Assembly (NCBI GenBank): GCA_910574885.1
Contig: CAJTDD010000003.1
Coordinates: 186,001 to 250,000, forward strand
Source: Lachnospiraceae bacterium
Lineage (GTDB): Bacteria; Bacillota; Clostridia; Lachnospirales; Lachnospiraceae
Direction of reading: 5' to 3'
Length of the DNA: 64,000 nt
Made by a program: the position numbers and the translations under genes. Shown piece after piece: positions 1 to 7,522 of this stretch. The notes beneath the pieces are model-generated. The model did no database searches. It was not told where the DNA came from and was given only the letters and a program-made list of their open reading frames with translations. Within the stretch, counting starts at the first letter, position 1. Each line of letters starts with the position of its first letter.

Positions 1-489
1 AATCCTGCGATCTACCTTCGTCTTGACCGAATCCAGCATATCAACATTCTGTACGTCGCCGGACAAAGTCACGATATCAGTCATGCGTTCGTTCTCCAGT
101 TCTTCCTTTGTCTTAGGGGTATCGTCGGCGTTCTCCTTGTCTTCTTTCTTTTCGAGCTCCCTGGCCATCGCCTGTGTAATCTGTACATCGATATTCTCAA
201 GCTGCTCGTCGTAGGCTTCTAATTGTGTCTTGATAGTCTCCATAGAAGCCCCTTTCTCGATTGTAGAGGCAATCAGAGAATTTTTGCGGTCGGTAATCTC
301 CATCTTCTGCTTCATAAGGTTGTTAATCATATTCGCGCCTTTTCCTCTTGAAGACAGAGTAAATGTATCGCGCCGTTCTTCCTCAGAGGATTCTGCCTTA
401 CCGCCAACCTTGTTGGCTGCGCTTCGGTTTATCTGATATGATTGAAAAAGATTGTTAATCTGTAATGTTGGTGAAAAATTTAATCGCAT
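1..489 (-). CDS. Partial hypothetical protein, charged and helical
   Basis: An open frame runs on the minus strand from an ATG at 489 to the window edge, giving 163 codons with no stop; the C-terminus lies outside the window. The start is preceded by the strong site TAAGGAGGAT. The protein begins MRLNFSPTLQINNLF and is rich in Glu, Lys, Asn and Gln, with long stretches predicted as helical or coiled coil (residues about 60-130). No signal peptide or catalytic motif is seen. I do not recognise the family. It is transcribed away from the next gene, so 490-674 is a divergent promoter region. Confidence 0.75.
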   Translation of the reverse strand, partial: MRLNFSPTLQINNLFQSYQINRSAANKVGGKAESSEEERRDTFTLSSRGKGANMINNLMKQKMEITDRKNSLIASTIEKGASMETIKTQLEAYDEQLENIDVQITQAMARELEKKEDKENADDTPKTKEELENERMTDIVTLSGDVQNVDMLDSVKTKVDRRI

Positions 490-558
490 GTGAAAATCCT
501 CCTTATACAAATATATCGGAAGAACAGGAAGAAACTTTAAGAGTGTTGGGAAGTTTTA

Positions 559-587
559 TTGACTGGATTTTAAGTATTTGTTAGAAT
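559..587 (+). promoter_or_regulatory. Sigma-70-type promoter for the HTH/dgt/tadA operon
   Basis: TTGACT and TAGAAT are separated by exactly 17 bases, about 90 bases before the ATG at 675. A second possible pair lies closer to the gene (TTTACC, 16 bases, TACAAT, ending near 640). Either could drive the downstream operon. Confidence 0.55.
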
Positions 588-674
588 AAGCAAAGGGAAA
601 AGTTTTGGTTTACCTGACAACAAAAGAGTTTACAATAGATTGGCAAAAGTCTGGTTCGTTAAGGAGGACGAGGA

Positions 675-2603
675 ATGCAGGATTTAACGTTTGGAGAGCA
701 GGTCAAGATTATCTTGAGCCGTAAGGATATGACGATTAAGGAACTCGCAAGGAAGGTAGAGGCGCGTACCGGGAAGAAGATGTCCCGCCAGAATCTGACA
801 CAGAGGCTTGGGCGGGATAATTTTCAGGAGCGGGATATGCGGATGATTGCAGAAATTCTGGGGTGTCCGTTTCAGTTGAATATTCTGGATGAAAGAACGA
901 TAACAGAGAGCGAGACGCAGACAGGGCAGAGTGCAGGGACAGAGGCTTTCGCGGCAAGTGGGGCGGGGCAGTCTGAGGGAAAAGACTTGGCGGAACCGAA
1001 AGAGGCGGCGGCAGAAAAGGAGGTATCCGACAAGGCGGCGTCTGGCGAAGGCGGAGAAAAAGAGCAGCCGGAAGGAAAAGTGAAACCAAAAGAGTCCCAC
1101 GTCCAGACACATGAGAGGGACATAACTATTGGGGAATTGGTGGATATCCATGAGGAACTGGATGCGTTGATGCAGAAGGCGGCAGGAGAAGCCAAAGCGG
1201 AGAAAGAGTTTGCGGGGAATGGCAAAGCGCCGGCTGTAGAGCGGGATATCAGGGACATCCCGAAAGAAGGGGATGAACATGGAAATTCGGCACATGATCC
1301 GGACGAGCATCCGCAAGGGAATGAGGCGGGGCATAACGAGGTGCATCCGCAGGAAAGCAGAGAGGGACATTTGGAAGGATATTCACAAGGAAGTGTTGCA
1401 AGCCATGTAGGAGAGCACCCACAAGACAATGAAGCGGGACATTTGGAAGGACGCCCGCAAGGAAGTGTTGCAAGCCATATAGGGGAGCGTTCCCAGGAAA
1501 GTAAGACGGGATACATAAAGGAAACCGGGCAGGAAAGCAAGGAAGGACATTTAGGAGAAACCGGGCAGGAAAGCAAGGAAGGACATTTAGGAGAACATGT
1601 ACAGGGAAGCCAAGCCGGTCTTTCAGAAGGGAATCCTCAGGGAAGAGGAGCTGACTATCCGGATGAGAAGGTAAGGATAAAGGGGGCTGGTGAATCAGAC
1701 GGGCAGTTATATGCTGGTGTGCAGGAACAATCGGAAGAATATGGAGGCAGGACACAGGCAATCTTTCCGGAAAGCCATGGCGAACGGGTGTATACGGGAT
1801 ATTCGGAAGATTATGGAGAAGGGAATAGAGCGGAATATCTAGGCGAGCCGGAAAGCGGGCATGTAGAAGAATTGCTGCAAGAGATAGAATCTTTGGAAAA
1901 GACAGAGAAAAAGGAGCCGGTGCAGGAAGAAAAGCCCCATGGCTGGAGGGCGTATCTAAAGCAGCGGTTCAAGAAACTTGGAAGAGAGCAGTCCCGGACA
2001 GAGAAGGAAACTGCTGATAGCGGAAGAGAACCAGGCGTTGGCGGGCAAGGCCAAAGAGAGTCACAGGATGGAGCGTTGAAGAACGGGTATCTGAAGGAAA
2101 ATGATCCAGAAGGCGGCCAAATGGAAGGCGGCAGAATATACGGAGAAAGCTACTCCGGCGGTGAATATATAGAAGGCGGATATGAGAGAAGCCATTTTTC
2201 AGGAGAATTTTCAGTTGAATCCTATGGAGAAGACGGTCTGGAAAGTGAATATTCTGCAAGAGCGTATGTTGGCGGGTATTCGGAAAATGGATATTCAGAA
2301 AACCAATATTCAGGCGATAGATATGAGGAAGAATATCTAAATGTCGGTTATCCGGAGGAAATGGTTCAGGAAGAGGAGCTTCAGGAGGACGAGGAAGACA
2401 AAGGAGACATGAATCCATATACCGGAAAGGAATATGAAACCAACAGCGTGCGGATGCATCCGTCCCGGATTGGCTATGTGCAGGTTTACGACCGGGCGAA
2501 CCATCAGTGGACAGACATGACAGAGTGGGCGTTCTTGGGATATCAGGAGCGCAAGAAACAGCTTTTAGGGAAGGATTACGACCCGCCAATCTATCTGGAT
2601 TAG
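675..2603 (+). CDS. HTH-domain protein with long acidic repeat region
   Basis: This 642-residue protein starts at an ATG preceded by AAGGAGG. Residues 1-75 look like a phage-repressor/XRE-type helix-turn-helix: a FGEQVK helix, then the KELARKVEARTG and SRQNLTQRL helices. Residues about 80-560 are low complexity, rich in Glu, Gly, Gln, Ser and His, and built from degenerate repeats such as GHLEG, QGSVASH and QESKEGHLGE. A compact C-terminal stretch (from about 575, with MNPYTGKEYETN and RANHQWTDMTEW) looks folded. The stop is 11 bases before the dGTPase start, so the two are probably co-transcribed. DNA binding is inferred; the family and function are not recognised. Confidence 0.75.
   Translation: MQDLTFGEQVKIILSRKDMTIKELARKVEARTGKKMSRQNLTQRLGRDNFQERDMRMIAEILGCPFQLNILDERTITESETQTGQSAGTEAFAASGAGQSEGKDLAEPKEAAAEKEVSDKAASGEGGEKEQPEGKVKPKESHVQTHERDITIGELVDIHEELDALMQKAAGEAKAEKEFAGNGKAPAVERDIRDIPKEGDEHGNSAHDPDEHPQGNEAGHNEVHPQESREGHLEGYSQGSVASHVGEHPQDNEAGHLEGRPQGSVASHIGERSQESKTGYIKETGQESKEGHLGETGQESKEGHLGEHVQGSQAGLSEGNPQGRGADYPDEKVRIKGAGESDGQLYAGVQEQSEEYGGRTQAIFPESHGERVYTGYSEDYGEGNRAEYLGEPESGHVEELLQEIESLEKTEKKEPVQEEKPHGWRAYLKQRFKKLGREQSRTEKETADSGREPGVGGQGQRESQDGALKNGYLKENDPEGGQMEGGRIYGESYSGGEYIEGGYERSHFSGEFSVESYGEDGLESEYSARAYVGGYSENGYSENQYSGDRYEEEYLNVGYPEEMVQEEELQEDEEDKGDMNPYTGKEYETNSVRMHPSRIGYVQVYDRANHQWTDMTEWAFLGYQERKKQLLGKDYDPPIYLD
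1521..1592 (+). repeat. Perfect 36-bp tandem duplication inside the HTH gene
   Basis: Two identical 36-base units (1521-1556 and 1557-1592) lie head to tail and encode two copies of a 12-residue ETGQESKEGHLG unit. The length keeps the frame. Looser copies of the same motif lie upstream (about 1360-1500), which suggests replication slippage and probable length variation between strains. Confidence 0.85.
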
Positions 2604-2613
2604 GAGAGATACC

Positions 2614-4038
2614 GTGAATTGGGAACAATTATTGTCAACAAAGAGAAAACGTAAGAACCGTAGGCATCGGGACGGGCAGAACGTAGATTTGCGAAGCGAA
2701 TTTGAGAAGGACTACCACCGTATCATCGGCAGTGCGTCATTTCGGCGTTTGCAGGATAAGACGCAGGTGTTTCCGCTGGACCGCAGTGATTTTATAAGGA
2801 CGCGGCTTACCCACTCCATGGAAGTGTCTTCTTTTGCAAAATCCTTGGGGCAGAATATAGGGGAAAATATTTTGGTGCATAAGAAAGATAATAGTTTCAC
2901 CCCGCAGATGAAGGAGGATATCTGCAATATTCTGCAGTGTGCGGGATTGATTCATGATATCGGTAATCCGCCTTTCGGTCATTTTGGGGAGGACGCTATC
3001 CGGGATTGGTTCCGGAGGAATCTTCCTGTCATGGAGTATCATGGGAAAACTATTGACCATGTGCTTACGCCGCAGATGCGGGAGGATTTCTATCATTTTG
3101 AGGGAAATGCCCAGGCATTGCGGCTGGTCAGCAAGTTACATTTTCTTGTAGACGAAAATGGAATGAACCTTACTTATGCATTGCTTTCAACAATCATGAA
3201 GTACCCGGTGGCGTCTATTGGCATTGATGAATTTTCCGGTAATATTAAAGACAAGAAAATGGGATACTATTATGCTGACAAAGATATTTTTGAAGAAATA
3301 TCGCGAGAGACCGGAACGAACGGGAAACGGCATCCGTTGACTTTTATTCTGGAAGCGGCGGACGATATTGCATACAAGACGGCGGATATTGAGGATGCAT
3401 TTGTGAAGGGATTTTTAAGTTACCATAAGCTTTTAGAAGAGATGGTAAGGCTTGAGGAGGCATATCCCGGCGACGTCATGGCAGATTTTAGGCCGGCAGA
3501 GAAGCTTCGGGCGTTGTACCTTTCCGGAAAGGAGAAGCAGGTGGATGAGCCGGAAGAATATGCGGTCAAGAACTGGATTGTGAGAGTTCAAGGATTTTTG
3601 ATTGGCAGCGCAACTTACGGGTTTACCAAGAATTATCAGGCAATCATGGAGGGGCGTTACGGGCAGGATTTGTTCTACCAGACATCCGCCGCGCCGCTTA
3701 TGGATTTGTTGGGAAATCTGGCGTTTCGCGAGGTATTTACGTCGGATGCCATTTACCGGATGGAGGTGGCGGAAGGAGCGATGATTGACTTTTTGATGGA
3801 TATGTTCATGAATGCGGTCGTAAAATATGACGATGAGATGCAGGAAATGGATTCTGTCAGCGAGCGTATGGTTTCATTTATTTCGAGCAATTATAAGAGG
3901 GCGTACCATTATCAGGCCAAGGGTAAGCCGGAGGTGGAGAGGCTGTATTTGAGGCTGCTTTTGGCGACGGATTACATTTGCGGAATGACGGATAGTTATG
4001 CGAAACGCTTATATCAGGAATTGAAAGCAATTTTATAA
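2614..4038 (+). CDS. dgt: Deoxyguanosinetriphosphate triphosphohydrolase (HD domain dGTPase)
   Basis: The protein hydrolyses dGTP (or other dNTPs) to the deoxynucleoside and triphosphate, affecting dNTP pools. It has 474 residues and starts at a GTG behind AGGAGAG. The metal-binding HD-fold residues are visible: the H of RLTHSMEVS, the HD of GLIHDIGNPPFGHFGE, and the later Asp of ADDIAYKTADIED. The N-terminal R-x-F-RRLQDKTQVF block is typical of the dNTPase family. It lies between two acidic repeat proteins, with only 10 bases between the upstream stop and its start. A role in nucleotide control or phage resistance is possible but is inference. Confidence 0.93.
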   Translation: MNWEQLLSTKRKRKNRRHRDGQNVDLRSEFEKDYHRIIGSASFRRLQDKTQVFPLDRSDFIRTRLTHSMEVSSFAKSLGQNIGENILVHKKDNSFTPQMKEDICNILQCAGLIHDIGNPPFGHFGEDAIRDWFRRNLPVMEYHGKTIDHVLTPQMREDFYHFEGNAQALRLVSKLHFLVDENGMNLTYALLSTIMKYPVASIGIDEFSGNIKDKKMGYYYADKDIFEEISRETGTNGKRHPLTFILEAADDIAYKTADIEDAFVKGFLSYHKLLEEMVRLEEAYPGDVMADFRPAEKLRALYLSGKEKQVDEPEEYAVKNWIVRVQGFLIGSATYGFTKNYQAIMEGRYGQDLFYQTSAAPLMDLLGNLAFREVFTSDAIYRMEVAEGAMIDFLMDMFMNAVVKYDDEMQEMDSVSERMVSFISSNYKRAYHYQAKGKPEVERLYLRLLLATDYICGMTDSYAKRLYQELKAIL

Positions 4039-4106
4039 GGACAAGGTATTTTTTCCTATCCTGGGGAATAGATTGTGATAAAAAGACCAGGATTGGAAGT
4101 GATGGA

Positions 4107-5621
4107 TTGAAGCGTTTTATTCGTTATCTGTATGAATATGAACAGGGAAAAAGACTGCGTAATGTGGGATTTGTTAAAGTAGAACAGAAGGATGAGGACT
4201 GCACTCTGAGTATTCATGGCAAAGGGCTGCATATGAAGGGAGAGCGCAAACTTGATTTGTATCTGTTCTTTGATGAGGACGGCGGGTGTGCGGGGATTTG
4301 GCAGGGAACGGTGGACAATGTGGCCCCGGCCATTAATTACCGGTTGTTTTATACGAAAGAGGACGTGATTGTGCCGGAGAATTTCCAGAAAATTAACGGG
4401 ATTATTCTGGAGAGTGAGACAGGGCGGAAGTATGCGGCAGTATGGAATGATACGGTGATTGACGTGGGACGTATGCGGGTGTTGAGGCCGGATAACGTAC
4501 AAAAGGAAGAGATGCCTGTGGAGGATGCCGTGCCGGAAGAGGGAATTTTGGTGGAGCATGCTTTGCCGCAGGAGGAGATGCAAGAGGAAGAACCTGCGCA
4601 GGGCGAAGGAATGCAGGGGCTTAATGAGTCTGAGCAAAGCGGCGAACCAGCGGGACAGGAAAATGCTGTACTTGGAAATGAGGTTATGCCGGAGGAGACG
4701 GTCTCGGGAGGGATGTCAGCGCAGAAGGAATCAGAGCCGGGAGGGACGTCTGCAGAGGAAGAGCCAGAGCCGGAAGGGATGTCAGCGCAGGAGGAATCAG
4801 AGCCGGGAGGGACGTCTGCAGAGGAAGAGCCAGAGCCGGAAGGGATGTCGGAACAGCAAATGAATCCGATGTTTGGAAGAAGACCGGCGCGTCAAATGAA
4901 CCCCGTACGGGGAGAAAATTCTATGGGCCAAATGAACCCTGTACCGGAAAGAAATCCAATGCGTCAGATGAACCCCATACAAGGAAGCAGTCCGGTGCAG
5001 AATATAGATTCAATGGGCGGAAATGCAATGCAAGGTCAGGGGAGGATGCAGGATGACATGGGCATGCGGGATATTCCGGCCATGCCAGAACATGCCATGC
5101 ATGCGGGCGTACCTGTGGAGAAGACGCCTGTCAGAGAGGAGCCAATCGAACCAAGTGTAAGGGAATCAGGCGTAGAAGGGGCTGCTCAAGGAGGAGGCAT
5201 GTTCCCGCAATCCGATGCAGATGTTGAATTTGGTCAGGAGATGACGGTAGAACCTATCGAGAACATTTGCGGGGATACAAGGGAGCCCATGCCCCAAGAA
5301 CATTTCCGATGTACGAAGATTCAGCGAAATGACATGGCAAGACTGCCCAGATGCGAGTGGAAGTGGGCGAACAATAGTTTTCTCTTACATGGATACTATA
5401 ATTACCATCATCTTGCTATCATTGATGACGGAGAAAGATACAGGCTCGGCGTGCCGGGAATCTATCACCCGCAGGAGGCAAAGGCGGCAAGCTCGTTTGG
5501 CTTTTCCGAGTTTATCCCACACAAGGATACGGATATGGATTTGACGGATGATGAGAAGAGCAGCCAGGAGCAATTTGGGTACTGGTGCAGGCCGATTAAG
5601 AGAATGTTGAGAACACAATAA
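4107..5621 (+). CDS. Acidic repeat protein with conserved N- and C-terminal domains
   Basis: This 504-residue protein is read from a TTG at 4107; the nearby ATG at 4102 stops after two codons. Residues 1-135 form a beta-rich domain (MKRFIRYLYEYEQGKR onward, with GYVKVE-like strands and VGRMRVL) that I associate with a Lachnospiraceae family (DUF6128-like, from memory). Residues 140-390 are Glu/Met/Pro-rich low complexity with a 22-residue tandem repeat and many QMNP motifs. The last about 100 residues (RCEWKWANNSFLLHGYY...) form a second conserved block. There is no signal peptide. It sits between dgt and tadA in the same direction. The function is unknown. Confidence 0.7.
   Translation: MKRFIRYLYEYEQGKRLRNVGFVKVEQKDEDCTLSIHGKGLHMKGERKLDLYLFFDEDGGCAGIWQGTVDNVAPAINYRLFYTKEDVIVPENFQKINGIILESETGRKYAAVWNDTVIDVGRMRVLRPDNVQKEEMPVEDAVPEEGILVEHALPQEEMQEEEPAQGEGMQGLNESEQSGEPAGQENAVLGNEVMPEETVSGGMSAQKESEPGGTSAEEEPEPEGMSAQEESEPGGTSAEEEPEPEGMSEQQMNPMFGRRPARQMNPVRGENSMGQMNPVPERNPMRQMNPIQGSSPVQNIDSMGGNAMQGQGRMQDDMGMRDIPAMPEHAMHAGVPVEKTPVREEPIEPSVRESGVEGAAQGGGMFPQSDADVEFGQEMTVEPIENICGDTREPMPQEHFRCTKIQRNDMARLPRCEWKWANNSFLLHGYYNYHHLAIIDDGERYRLGVPGIYHPQEAKAASSFGFSEFIPHKDTDMDLTDDEKSSQEQFGYWCRPIKRMLRTQ
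4711..4842 (+). repeat. 66-bp tandem repeat, two copies, coding
   Basis: Units at 4711-4776 and 4777-4842 are nearly identical, with a further partial copy running on to about 4850. Each encodes 22 residues including GGTSAEEEPEPEG. The unit length is a multiple of three, so gain or loss keeps the gene in frame. Confidence 0.85.
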
Positions 5622-5662
5622 GCGGCATTTCCGGCGAGACGCCGGTATGGATGGAGAACAGC

Positions 5663-6145
5663 ATGCAGAAGGTTAATATTGATGAGAAGTACATGAAAGA
5701 GGCAATCCGGCAGGCAAAGAAAGCGTACGCAATCGGGGAGGTCCCGATTGGCTGTGTGATTGTGTATGAGGACAAAATCATAGGCCGGGGATATAACCGG
5801 CGGACAACAGATAAGAATACTTTAGCTCACGCAGAGCTGATTGCAATCCGAAAAGCGAGTAAGAAGATGGGAGACTGGCGGCTGGAGGGCTGTACGATGT
5901 ATGTGACTTTGGAACCCTGTCAGATGTGTTCCGGCGCTATCGTTCAGTCCAGAATGTCGCGGGTCGTCGTGGGATGCATGAATCCTAAGGCGGGGTGTGC
6001 CGGTTCGATACTGAACCTGCTGCAGATGGAAGAGTTTAACCATCAGGCCGAGCTTGAGACAGGGGTATTGGGAGATGCATGCAGCCAGATGATGAAAACA
6101 TTTTTTAAGGAATTAAGAGAATCAAAAAAGAATGGGGGCGGCTAA
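5663..6145 (+). CDS. tadA: tRNA-specific adenosine deaminase
   Basis: TadA converts A34 to inosine in tRNA-Arg(ACG). The cytidine-deaminase fold is clear: the zinc ligand and catalytic Glu in HAELIAI, and the two zinc cysteines in EPCQMC. From this start the protein has 160 residues, normal for TadA. I chose the ATG at 5663 (MQKVNIDEKYM) because GGAGA sits 5-8 bases before it; an in-frame ATG at 5651 has no good site. A CCGGCG/CGCCGG hairpin lies just upstream (5631-5645). It is the last housekeeping gene before the accessory island. Confidence 0.93.
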   Translation: MQKVNIDEKYMKEAIRQAKKAYAIGEVPIGCVIVYEDKIIGRGYNRRTTDKNTLAHAELIAIRKASKKMGDWRLEGCTMYVTLEPCQMCSGAIVQSRMSRVVVGCMNPKAGCAGSILNLLQMEEFNHQAELETGVLGDACSQMMKTFFKELRESKKNGGG

Positions 6146-6157
6146 AAGGAGATAACT

Positions 6158-6300
6158 ATGGCTCTTAAAAATGAAAAGCCAAAGCGGTGGAGCCTCAATC
6201 GACCTTTGATGAAATTGTTGAAAAATATGTGGGGATGTATATCGCCCACCCATTCAGAGATGGAAATGTAACACAGAGACACTTGCAGAAAACGGCGTAA
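6158..6300 (+). pseudogene. Remnant of a Fic-domain gene
   Basis: AAGGAGAT precedes an ATG at 6158, but that frame soon ends. In another frame, 6205-6300 reads FDEIVEKYVGMYIAHPFRDGN. This is the Fic helix and the catalytic loop H-P-F-x-x-G-N, normally followed by GR; here it breaks off into VTQRH and a stop. At least one frameshift and the loss of nearly the whole gene are therefore evident. Fic enzymes AMPylate or otherwise modify proteins and often belong to toxin-antitoxin pairs; this copy cannot be active. Confidence 0.65.
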
Positions 6301-6340
6301 CAGCGGCAAACTGCTCTGTACATAAAATTTGCTAGAGAAA

Positions 6341-6386
6341 AACCAAAAGAGCATTTACAAGATTGTGTGTAAATGCTCTTTTGGTT
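6341..6386. terminator. Perfect 19-bp inverted repeat, probable terminator
   Basis: The arms 6341-6359 and 6368-6386 are perfectly complementary around an 8-base loop. A-rich sequence precedes and T-rich sequence follows, so it could end transcription from both directions. It separates the tadA side from the ietA promoter. Confidence 0.7.
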
Positions 6387-6406
6387 TGTTAGTTATTGTC
6401 CCAGTA

Positions 6407-6435
6407 TTGACAAAAGTGTCCCAAAGCGTTATGAT
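6407..6435 (+). promoter_or_regulatory. Near-consensus promoter for ietA-ietS
   Basis: A perfect TTGACA is followed by 17 bases and TATGAT, 37 bases before the likely ietA start. This points to strong constitutive expression unless a repressor acts. The spacer shares a GTCCCA/GTGTCCCA direct repeat with the bases just upstream, which could be an operator. Confidence 0.75.
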
Positions 6436-6472
6436 TAGAGCATAGAGAAAAATGAGAAGGAGAGTACGTATC

Positions 6473-7522
6473 ATGAAGAAAAAAAATGTGATAAGCTTAA
6501 TAAAATATTATACGGAAAAGAATGATGCGGGCTTTCGGAATGAAGCTTATGAAATCGCTAAAGGATTTGATGCTTCTGGAGATTATCAGCTTTCAGAGTA
6601 TATTATGTCCTTATTGTCCAATGTGAATACGTTTGTACCACAGATATCGGAGAATGCTTCTCCCTTTTTTGAAAAAATTGGTGGGAAGGAAGATATGCTG
6701 TTACTTCCGGATGTAATTACCAGTGATTTATTAGGCGTAGTAAATGCAATTGAACATCATATTGGAATTAATAAGTTTTTGTTTCAGGGGGCACCAGGAA
6801 CAGGGAAGACGGAGGCAGTTAAGCAACTTGCACGAATATTGAATAGAGAAATTTTTATGGTAGACTTTTCAGCAGTGATTGATAGTAAGCTGGGACAGAC
6901 ACAAAAGAATTTATCCATGTTGTTCAAGGAAATAAATAGTTTCGTTCAACCGAATAAGGTAATTGTTATGTTTGATGAAATCGATGCTTTGGCTTTAGAT
7001 CGAACGAATCAAAATGATCTGCGGGAAATGGGGCGGGCAACCTCTGCCATGTTGAAAGAATTTGACCGGATGAATGAAAATGTAGTTTTAGTTGCTACAA
7101 CTAATCTTTATAAATACTTTGATAAAGCATTAATTAGAAGATTTGATTCAGTCATTGATTTTGATAGATATACTCAAGAAGATCTTCTTTCGATTGCAGA
7201 GAAGATGTTAGATCAATATCTTGATAAATTAAAACTGGCAAATAGAGATATCCGCTTATTCCGTAAAATAATGAAACTAATACCACATATACCGTATCCA
7301 GGGGAACTGAAAAATTTGATTAAAACGTCTGTTGCATTTAGCAATCCAAGTGATGGTATGGACTATTTTAGAAGGCTTTACTATGCAGTCTGCAATGAAA
7401 AACCAGGTGATTTAAAAAAACTTCAGAGCCAGAAATTTACAGTCAGAGAAATAGAAATATTGGTTGGGAGATCAAAAAGTAGTATTGCAAGAGATTTGAA
7501 AGAAGGTGTATTGAATGAATAA
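6473..7522 (+). CDS. ietA: AAA ATPase, IetA-like
   Basis: The start is the ATG at 6473, ten bases after AAGGAG; an upstream ATG at 6452 overlaps that site. About 350 residues. An N-terminal helical part precedes an AAA+ core: Walker A GAPGTGKT (about residues 106-113), Walker B VIVMFDEIDAL, sensor-1 VLVATTN and an arginine finger region ALIRRFD. The C-terminus (FTVREIEILVGRSKSSIARDL) resembles a small DNA-binding helix-turn-helix. It overlaps the downstream protease gene by 8 bases, so the two are translationally coupled. An AAA ATPase paired with a subtilase matches the ietA-ietS arrangement, known to me as a Ti-plasmid toxin-antitoxin/stability pair and later as an anti-phage system. Confidence 0.8.
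   Translation: MKKKNVISLIKYYTEKNDAGFRNEAYEIAKGFDASGDYQLSEYIMSLLSNVNTFVPQISENASPFFEKIGGKEDMLLLPDVITSDLLGVVNAIEHHIGINKFLFQGAPGTGKTEAVKQLARILNREIFMVDFSAVIDSKLGQTQKNLSMLFKEINSFVQPNKVIVMFDEIDALALDRTNQNDLREMGRATSAMLKEFDRMNENVVLVATTNLYKYFDKALIRRFDSVIDFDRYTQEDLLSIAEKMLDQYLDKLKLANRDIRLFRKIMKLIPHIPYPGELKNLIKTSVAFSNPSDGMDYFRRLYYAVCNEKPGDLKKLQSQKFTVREIEILVGRSKSSIARDLKEGVLNE

Noticed and set aside
872..1576. Long minus-strand frames opposite the repeat-rich HTH gene
   Set aside because: They are Cys/Pro/Leu-rich translations of the antisense repeats with no ribosome site; they mirror the biased codon use of the sense gene.
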